NCBI GenBank assembly: GCA_002303765.1
Contig: DBCB01000074.1
Span: 1-7,569 of the forward strand
DNA from: Planctomycetaceae bacterium UBA969
GTDB taxonomy: Bacteria; Planctomycetota; Planctomycetia; Gemmatales; Gemmataceae
Reading direction: 5' to 3'
Length of the DNA stretch: 7,569 bases
Each line of letters opens with the position of its first letter. Within the stretch, counting starts at the first letter, position 1. The position numbers were made by a program, and so were the translations under genes. The notes under the pieces are model-generated. The model worked only from the letters and a program-made list of their open reading frames with translations. It was not told the origin of the DNA and ran no database searches. Shown one piece after another: positions 1 to 4,277 of this stretch.

Positions 1-54
1 TAGAGCGCTTGGTTTGGGACCAAGAAGTCGCAGGTTCGAATCCTGTCTCCCCGA
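1..54 (+). tRNA. tRNA-Pro(TGG), 3' part (5' end outside window)
   Basis: The window opens inside a tRNA. The anticodon stem is 8-12 (CTTGG) paired with 20-24 (CCAAG). It encloses the 7-nt loop TTTGGGA, which puts the anticodon TGG at 15-17 and so reads proline codons. A 5-nt variable loop (25-29) follows, then the T arm: stem 30-34 with 42-46 around the loop TTCGAAT. The 3' acceptor strand is CTCCCCG (47-53) with discriminator A54. The following bases are CTC, so the CCA tail is not encoded and must be added by CCA-adding enzyme. The 5' acceptor strand and most of the D arm lie before the window. Confidence 0.95.
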
Positions 55-66
55 CTCTTTGAACTT

Positions 67-103
67 AAGCTCTGCTTTTTTTAAGATGCAGAGCTTTTTT
101 TTT
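67..103 (+). terminator. Intrinsic terminator downstream of tRNA-Pro
   Basis: A perfect 9-bp inverted repeat, AAGCTCTGC (67-75) and GCAGAGCTT (88-96), encloses a 12-nt T-rich loop. The right arm runs straight into an uninterrupted T tract ending at 103. This is the textbook form of a Rho-independent terminator. It lies 12 nt past the tRNA end, so it most likely ends the tRNA transcript and insulates the following gene. Confidence 0.88.
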
Positions 104-222
104 CCCCTTTAGCTCTCCCCTTATACTTGCTTCTTTCAAGTTTTCTCTTATCAACCTGCTTAAGGTAGTGTAAGTTAATCCTCTACTGCTTAATAACTAA
201 TCACCTTCAAGGTACTTTGATT

Positions 223-1419
223 ATGTTGAACAATATCTCACGCAGAACCGCACTTGAAACTCTGGGCGTCACAATTGCTGCAGGAACCATTCTTCACGCA
301 GCACCTTCCGAAACGATTCGCATCGGTTGCATAGGAACAGGTGGCAGATGCAGAACCCTGATGAAATCTCTACTCACCATTCCAAACACCAGTATCGTTG
401 CAATTTCCGATATCCGCCAAGATGCCCTAGCTTTAGCCAAAGCGATGACTGGCGATAAAGTCGCAATGTTTTCTGATTACCGCAAACTTCTCGATGATAA
501 AAATATCGATGCTGTTTTGATAGGCTCGCCTGATCACTGGCATGTCCCTATGACCATTGATGCGGTTGCTGCGGGCAAGGATGTCTATGTTGAAAAGCCT
601 TTGACTCATAGTTTGGAAGAGGGTGAAAAGGTTATCCAAGCAGTAAGAAAATCCAAACAGGTGGTTCAAATCGGAACCCAGCAGCGGAGCATGGAACATA
701 TCAAGAAAGCCAAGGAAGCTGTCGCAACGGGGAAGATTGGCAAAGTCTATCGAGTGCACATGAGTTGGAACAGAAATTCAGATAGGGTCAAAAAAGGGGA
801 CCCCACCACCAATGCCTCTAATGTTAACTGGAAAGCCTTTTTAGGCAATGTTGCGGACCAGCCCTTTGATGATTACAAAATGCGAAACTGGCGCTGGTTC
901 TGGGACTTCGGCGGTGGCATCTTTACCGATCTCATGGTTCATTGGGTTGATGTTGCCCATTGGGTTTTGAACCTCGAAGCACCTATATCTGCTGCTAGCC
1001 TTGGCACCATGGTCAATGCCAAGGGCATCTGGGAAACTCCTGATATGGTTCAAACAATCATGGAATACAAAGACGGTATTCAAATGTTTTTTGAAGGGGG
1101 TTTCTCGAATGCAAGGCATGGCTCAAGAATCGAGTTCATGGGTACCGAGGGTACTATTTATGTTGATCGAGGGTGCTTCCAAATCATCCCAGATTGGAAC
1201 CGAAAAATAAAAGCTGAAGAGTTAATCCTTGGCGTAGGCAGGCGTGGTGCTGATTTCTACGACAAGCCAGATGGCGAAAAACTCCACCTCGAAGATTGGG
1301 TCGGCGCTATGCGATCGCGAAAAGATCCAAGCACTCCTGTAGAGGCAGGCGTTCATGCTGCTGCTGCCGCTCATCTTGCCAACAAGGCATTGCGTTCAGG
1401 CAAAGTTGCAACAGCTTAA
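223..1419 (+). CDS. Gfo/Idh/MocA-family NAD(P)-dependent oxidoreductase with Tat signal
   Basis: A 398-residue protein of the Gfo/Idh/MocA family, whose members oxidise or reduce sugars, inositols and related compounds with NAD(P). The N-terminus has a twin-arginine signal: SRR at residues 6-8, a hydrophobic stretch at about 14-24, and a possible cleavage near HAA (25-27). This suggests folded export to the periplasm, as is common for planctomycete members. The Rossmann nucleotide site is seen as GCIGTGG (35-41). The family EKP motif is at 124-126, with K125 the expected catalytic lysine. GGGIFTDLMVHWVD (about 230-243) carries the conserved H240 and D243 of the substrate domain. ATG at 223 is preferred over TTG at 217 because AAGG (209-212) lies 10 nt ahead of it rather than 4, though neither spacing is ideal. 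It appears monocistronic, bounded by a terminator upstream and a convergent gene downstream. Substrate cannot be told from sequence. Confidence 0.9.
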   Translation: MLNNISRRTALETLGVTIAAGTILHAAPSETIRIGCIGTGGRCRTLMKSLLTIPNTSIVAISDIRQDALALAKAMTGDKVAMFSDYRKLLDDKNIDAVLIGSPDHWHVPMTIDAVAAGKDVYVEKPLTHSLEEGEKVIQAVRKSKQVVQIGTQQRSMEHIKKAKEAVATGKIGKVYRVHMSWNRNSDRVKKGDPTTNASNVNWKAFLGNVADQPFDDYKMRNWRWFWDFGGGIFTDLMVHWVDVAHWVLNLEAPISAASLGTMVNAKGIWETPDMVQTIMEYKDGIQMFFEGGFSNARHGSRIEFMGTEGTIYVDRGCFQIIPDWNRKIKAEELILGVGRRGADFYDKPDGEKLHLEDWVGAMRSRKDPSTPVEAGVHAAAAAHLANKALRSGKVATA

Positions 1420-1435
1420 TTATAAAGGGTTAAAC

Positions 1436-1469
1436 GCTGCTGCATCAAACCACATAAAGTTGCAGCAGC
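1436..1469 (-). terminator. Hairpin over the convergent gene junction, possible terminator
   Basis: GCTGCTGCA (1436-1444) and TGCAGCAGC (1461-1469) form a perfect 9-bp stem with a 16-nt loop that contains the stop codon of the minus-strand prenyltransferase. Read on the minus strand, the stem is followed by GTTTAACCCTTTATAA, which is only partly T-rich, so it is an imperfect terminator. On the plus strand there is no T tract after it. The right arm codes for the last residues of the prenyltransferase, so part of the symmetry may be chance. Confidence 0.4.
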
Positions 1470-2332
1470 ACGATTAGCATTAGCCCAACGCTGATCACTG
1501 CGTTGACATTAAAAAAAGCTTGGTTCACCTTGGAGAGATCTTTTTCGCTCACCAAGGCATGCTGGTAAACCACTAGGCAAGAAACAAACCCAACGCCTGC
1601 TAGATAAATCGCACCCAGTGGAGGCGATGCCAACCAGTAAAAACCTAGCAAAAAACCCAACATCACAAGATGACAAACGAACGCAACCCTTAGCGTATTA
1701 CGGATTCCTATTTTTGCAGGAATACTAAATAGCCCCTTAGCTTTGTCGAAATCTTCATCTTGGCATGCATAAAGCATGTCAAACCCCGAAACCCAGAAAA
1801 ACACCGCACCTGTTAACATGAGAGGGATGGGGGATTCAGACCATGCCATTCCTCGGATTGCGACCCAGGCGCCTAAAGGCGAGAGTGCCAGTGCGAGCCC
1901 TAGCCAGAAATGGCAAAAAGCGGTAAATCGCTTGGCATAAGAATAAGAGAGCAAGAACAACAAAACAGGCAGGCCAAAGACTAGAGGCCAGATATTATTT
2001 ACGAGCAGAAACAGGGTACAAGAAGCCAAAAAAGCAAGGGAAGTGAGCATTACAAAAGCAATAACTTGAGTTTTTTTCAGCAATCCTGCAGGAATGTGCC
2101 TCAAAGCTGTTCTGGGGTTTTCTGCGTCGTAAGTACTGTCTATTAAACGATTAAAAGCCATTGCAGCACTTCGGGCAGTAACCATGCAGGCAACAATCCC
2201 TAAAAGTTGAACCCAATGGAAGCTATCCGTCATTTTCCAAGCCAGAAGGGCAGAAATAAGTGCAAAAGGCAGAGCAAAAAGTGTGTGTTGAAGTTTAATC
2301 AAATCCACAAAATACATCAGAGTTTTTTGCAT
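1445..2332 (-). CDS. UbiA-family polyprenyltransferase, probably menaquinone-type (MqnP-like)
   Basis: A 295-residue integral membrane aromatic prenyltransferase. Members transfer an isoprenoid chain from polyprenyl diphosphate to an aromatic ring in quinone biosynthesis. Both Mg-diphosphate motifs are visible: NRLIDSTYD (61-69, the NRxxDxxxD motif) and DMLYACQDEDFD (185-196). Several hydrophobic helices surround them, for example about 19-32, 41-60, 90-110, 114-132 and 142-160. The N-terminal 'LIKLQHTLFALPFAL' and 'NPRTALRHIPAG' (72-83) resemble the UbiA-like enzymes assigned to the futalosine menaquinone route (MqnP) more than true ubiquinone UbiA. That assignment is from memory of the family, and 4-hydroxybenzoate prenyltransferase remains possible. 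ATG at 2332 is chosen over the upstream in-frame ATG (2338) because GGAG (2340-2343, complement) lies 7 nt before it and would be only 1 nt from the other. It is convergent with the oxidoreductase and divergent from nusA. Confidence 0.88.
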   Translation of the reverse strand: MQKTLMYFVDLIKLQHTLFALPFALISALLAWKMTDSFHWVQLLGIVACMVTARSAAMAFNRLIDSTYDAENPRTALRHIPAGLLKKTQVIAFVMLTSLAFLASCTLFLLVNNIWPLVFGLPVLLFLLSYSYAKRFTAFCHFWLGLALALSPLGAWVAIRGMAWSESPIPLMLTGAVFFWVSGFDMLYACQDEDFDKAKGLFSIPAKIGIRNTLRVAFVCHLVMLGFLLGFYWLASPPLGAIYLAGVGFVSCLVVYQHALVSEKDLSKVNQAFFNVNAVISVGLMLIVLLQLYVV

Positions 2333-2339
2333 TACCATA

Positions 2340-2343
2340 CTCC
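2340..2343 (-). promoter_or_regulatory. Shine-Dalgarno GGAG deciding the prenyltransferase start
   Basis: The complement of CTCC reads GGAG. It lies 7 nt upstream of the ATG at 2332 but only 1 nt from the in-frame ATG at 2338, so it favours the shorter protein by two residues. Confidence 0.65.
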
Positions 2344-2368
2344 ATCATTAAGTTTCAAAACCGGACTT

Positions 2369-2395
2369 ATTATCAATCCTCAACAATTATGTCGC
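2369..2395 (-). promoter_or_regulatory. Possible promoter for the prenyltransferase
   Basis: On the minus strand GATAAT (2369-2374, 5 of 6 to the sigma-70 consensus) is preceded by GCGACA (2390-2395, 4 of 6) with a 15-nt spacer, shorter than the usual 17. It sits about 37 nt before the start codon, a sensible place. The match is suggestive only, since planctomycete promoters are poorly conserved and the region is AT-rich. Confidence 0.3.
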
Positions 2396-2451
2396 TTTTT
2401 TTCATGGATTACGCTTGCCTATCGACCCAATTCCCATGAAAATAGCCTTGT

Positions 2452-2467
2452 GTACTTGAGTACTTGA
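2452..2467. repeat. Tandem octamer GTACTTGA x2
   Basis: GTACTTGA occurs twice head to tail (2452-2459 and 2460-2467) with no mismatch. The overlap also produces the near-palindrome GTACT-TG-AGTAC. It lies in the divergent intergenic region between the prenyltransferase and nusA, where a regulator could bind, but no known operator is recognised. Confidence 0.5.
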
Positions 2468-2561
2468 TTCGTCTTTGTATTCATTTGACACACCAAACGG
2501 TAAGCCGGAGTAACTCTCAGGGCTTTAAAAGTGATAGCTCCTCAAAAAGTTAATTCACTGA

Positions 2562-2586
2562 AAATGTAGGTAACCGGCCTGCATTT
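2562..2586 (+). promoter_or_regulatory. Pre-terminator hairpin in the nusA leader
   Basis: AAATGTAGG (2562-2570) pairs with CCTGCATTT (2578-2586) in a 9-bp stem with one G-U pair, closing a 7-nt loop TAACCGG. The loop CCGG (2574-2577) is complementary to CCGG at 2505-2508, so a pseudoknot is possible. It is also complementary to CCGG at 2591-2594, at the foot of the terminator. Either pairing would tie this hairpin to terminator folding. Confidence 0.5.
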
Positions 2587-2592
2587 ACTTCC

Positions 2593-2621
2593 GGGTGGGG
2601 TTATTCCCACTCTTTTTTTTT
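2593..2621 (+). terminator. Intrinsic terminator in the nusA leader
   Basis: GTGGG (2595-2599) pairs with CCCAC (2606-2610), extended by G2594-T2611 (wobble) and G2593-C2612, around the 6-nt loop GTTATT. Nine T residues (2613-2621) follow directly. It points in the plus direction, yet the nearest upstream gene lies on the minus strand. It can therefore only act on a transcript begun in the intergenic region (or antisense to the prenyltransferase), which makes it a likely attenuator for nusA or the end of a small RNA. Confidence 0.75.
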
Positions 2622-2645
2622 ATATGCGGTTTAAACGATTTTTGC

Positions 2646-2649
2646 GGAG
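2646..2649 (+). promoter_or_regulatory. Shine-Dalgarno GGAG deciding the nusA start
   Basis: GGAG lies 7 nt before the ATG at 2657. An in-frame ATG at 2624 would add 11 basic residues, but it sits immediately behind the terminator T tract with no ribosome-binding site, and it does not match the NusA N-terminus. Confidence 0.75.
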
Positions 2650-2656
2650 AGTTAGG

Positions 2657-4120
2657 ATGAATGGCCAGGATCTTATTCGAGGCGTTGATTTGCTTAACAG
2701 GGAAAAAAACATTCCTCGTGAGCTGATATTCTCTAGCATTGAAAAAGCTTTGCGTCTTGCCATTACCAAATGGCAAATCACCACCCTTGCCTCAGCAAAA
2801 CCAAAAAAAGCCAAGAAAAAAGAAAAGGTCGAAGTCCTTCTCGATGCGAACGGCTTGCCACCAATTGCTGAAGTCGATCCAGATGAAATCAAAGAAGAAG
2901 ATATTCATGTAAGCATCGATAGGCAAAATGGCACCATTAGCGCCCGCTACAAAGACGAAATATTATCACCCGAAACAGTGGGTAGAATTGCTGCACAATC
3001 TGCAAAGCAGCTCATGATTCAAAACTTTAGAGAAGCAGAAAGCGAACAGGTTTTTAACGAGTACAATGCGCAAAAGGGTGATCAGTTACAAGGTCAGGTA
3101 ACGCGCCTAGAAAAAGGTGCTGCCACCATTTCCTTGGGCAAGGTTGAAGCACTTTTGCCACGTAGCGAACAAATACCTGGTGAAACCCACCATGTTGGCG
3201 AACGAGTCAAAGCGGTAATTCTCGAAGTTCGCAGAGTCGGGCACCGAGTTCGAATTGTGCTTTCCAGAACCCATCCTGATTTTGTACGCAGGTTGTTCGA
3301 AAACGAAATCCCTGAAATCAGCGATCGTACCATCGAAATCAAAGCTGTCTCCCGTGAAGCGGGTTATCGCAGCAAAGTTGCTGTTTCCAGCATCGATACA
3401 AAAGTCGACTGCGTGGGTGCATGCGTTGGGGTTCGCGGCAGCAGAATTAAAAACATTGTGGACGAGCTAGGTGGCGAAAGAATTGATATCGTTCGTTGGA
3501 ACGATTCGCTGCAAGTTCTTATCCCCTATGCCCTGCAACCTGCTGTAGTCGAAGAAGTCTTCCTTTATCCTAAATTAGGTCGGGCTATTGTGCTTGTTAA
3601 AGATGATCAGCTTTCGCTTGCAATCGGAAGACGAGGCCAGAATGTAAGGCTTGCTTCCAAATTAGTAGGCTGGGATATTGACATCATGACCCATGATGAA
3701 CTGAATGTTGTCATCGAAAAGGCTGAAGGCTGGTTTAGCTTACTGCCTAATGTTACTTCCGAAATGGTGGAAGGATTTATCGAAGAAGGTTTCCTTTCCT
3801 ACGAAGATATCACTTACATGGAACCCGCCCAGTTGGCGGAAATGACTGGCTTAACCGAAGGGCAGGCTGAAGACTTGGTTGCTTTTGCTGAAGAAGCCGC
3901 AGAGCAAGTCGAACAAGAAAAATTAGCCCAGCAAGAATTGGCTGCATCGCAAGAAGACGACGAGGATGCCGTTCGTGCGCCGGTGCCTGCTGCCAAACCA
4001 AAGGTATCAGAATTTGATAGTTTGTTTTCCGATAGTCCTGCTGAAACAGTAGAACCTGCAGCACCAGTTGCTGAGGGTGAAACGGTTGTTGCGGATGAGG
4101 ATACCAGCATTAAGGAATAG
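2657..4120 (+). CDS. nusA: Transcription termination/antitermination protein NusA
   Basis: A 487-residue NusA, the RNA-polymerase-bound factor that modulates pausing, intrinsic termination and antitermination. The N-terminal polymerase-binding domain begins with the typical MNGQDLIRGVDLLNREKNI. The S1 domain is at about 140-203. KH1 is at about 220-281 with GVRG at 258-261. KH2 is at about 300-352 with the hallmark AIGRRGQN starting at 322. One C-terminal helix-hairpin-helix-like unit (about 364-412) is followed by an acidic, Ala/Pro-rich tail ending near SEFDSLF. A lysine-rich insertion (residues about 39-80; seven Lys in 48-57) interrupts the N-terminal domain, where most NusA proteins have only a short loop. 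The start at 2657 is set by GGAG and by family alignment. It is first in the operon; rimP, the usual upstream partner, is missing. Autoregulation through the leader terminator is plausible. Confidence 0.97.
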   Translation: MNGQDLIRGVDLLNREKNIPRELIFSSIEKALRLAITKWQITTLASAKPKKAKKKEKVEVLLDANGLPPIAEVDPDEIKEEDIHVSIDRQNGTISARYKDEILSPETVGRIAAQSAKQLMIQNFREAESEQVFNEYNAQKGDQLQGQVTRLEKGAATISLGKVEALLPRSEQIPGETHHVGERVKAVILEVRRVGHRVRIVLSRTHPDFVRRLFENEIPEISDRTIEIKAVSREAGYRSKVAVSSIDTKVDCVGACVGVRGSRIKNIVDELGGERIDIVRWNDSLQVLIPYALQPAVVEEVFLYPKLGRAIVLVKDDQLSLAIGRRGQNVRLASKLVGWDIDIMTHDELNVVIEKAEGWFSLLPNVTSEMVEGFIEEGFLSYEDITYMEPAQLAEMTGLTEGQAEDLVAFAEEAAEQVEQEKLAQQELAASQEDDEDAVRAPVPAAKPKVSEFDSLFSDSPAETVEPAAPVAEGETVVADEDTSIKE

Positions 4121-4186
4121 AGAGACGAGCAAAAAGATTGAAAAAAGGGTCGGAAAATTTGTTCTATGAACATCAACCAACTCATC

Positions 4187-4214
4187 TTTTCAACCAGTTT
4201 TATTGCGTTAGAAT
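4187..4214 (+). promoter_or_regulatory. Possible internal promoter before infB
   Basis: TTTTCA (4187-4192, 4 of 6 to TTGACA) and TAGAAT (4209-4214, 5 of 6 to TATAAT) are separated by 16 nt in the 157-nt gap between nusA and infB. The gap is much longer than the 16-nt gaps further down the operon, so a secondary promoter is reasonable, but the match is weak. Confidence 0.25.
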
Positions 4215-4267
4215 AGTATTATGACATTCGTTTGAATGCATTTGCGGGGGTTTTTTGAAGAGGTACT

Positions 4268-4271
4268 GGAG
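4268..4271 (+). promoter_or_regulatory. Shine-Dalgarno GGAG supporting a TTG start of infB
   Basis: GGAG lies 6 nt before TTG at 4278. The protein from that codon starts MLKDKIRIYVLAKEL, which matches the usual IF-2 N-terminus. The in-frame ATG at 4236 has no ribosome-binding site and would add 14 residues (HLRGFFEEVLEPS and the initiator) not typical of IF-2. Confidence 0.7.
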
Positions 4272-4277
4272 CCAAGC

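Larger units (their letters stand above)
2485..2656 (+). promoter_or_regulatory. Structured nusA leader, candidate transcription attenuator
   Basis: The gene-free stretch 2333-2656 contains no convincing coding region. Its plus-strand part looks like an RNA leader. A consensus -35-like TTGACA is at 2485-2490, but no matching -10 hexamer lies 16-18 nt downstream, so the promoter is not located and the 5' boundary given here is arbitrary. Within the leader, GCCGG (2504-2508) is complementary to CCGGC (2574-2578). AGTGA (2530-2534) can pair with TCACT (2555-2559). A strong hairpin occupies 2562-2586, and an intrinsic terminator ends at 2621. nusA begins 35 nt further on. No known riboswitch class was recognised. 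The arrangement fits premature termination control of the nusA operon, but this is inference from structure alone. Confidence 0.45.

Noticed and set aside
104..222. Promoter for the oxidoreductase gene in the AT-rich gap
   Set aside because: A TTGCTT at 127-132 resembles a -35 box but no acceptable -10 lies at normal spacing, so no promoter is called.
2207..2467. Plus-strand open frame of 86 codons overlapping the prenyltransferase start
   Set aside because: Half of it is antisense to a well-supported gene, it matches no family I recognise, and its composition is typical of a shadow frame.
2564..2569. Start-stop ATGTAG in the nusA leader as a minimal regulatory ORF
   Set aside because: No Shine-Dalgarno sequence precedes it and it lies inside the 2562-2586 stem, so a chance occurrence is more likely.
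3814..4185. Minus-strand frame of 123 codons, Ser/Ala/Thr-rich, opposite the nusA C-terminus
   Set aside because: Shadow of the acidic Ala-rich NusA tail on the other strand, with no motif or start signal.
4221..4235. Four-codon ORF (MTFV) directly abutting the ATG at 4236 before infB
   Set aside because: No ribosome-binding site, and the real infB start is most likely TTG 4278, so it has no clear coupling role.
4241..4260. GGGGG followed by TTTTTT before infB as a terminator
   Set aside because: No complementary C-rich arm forms a stem with the G run, so there is no hairpin to support termination.
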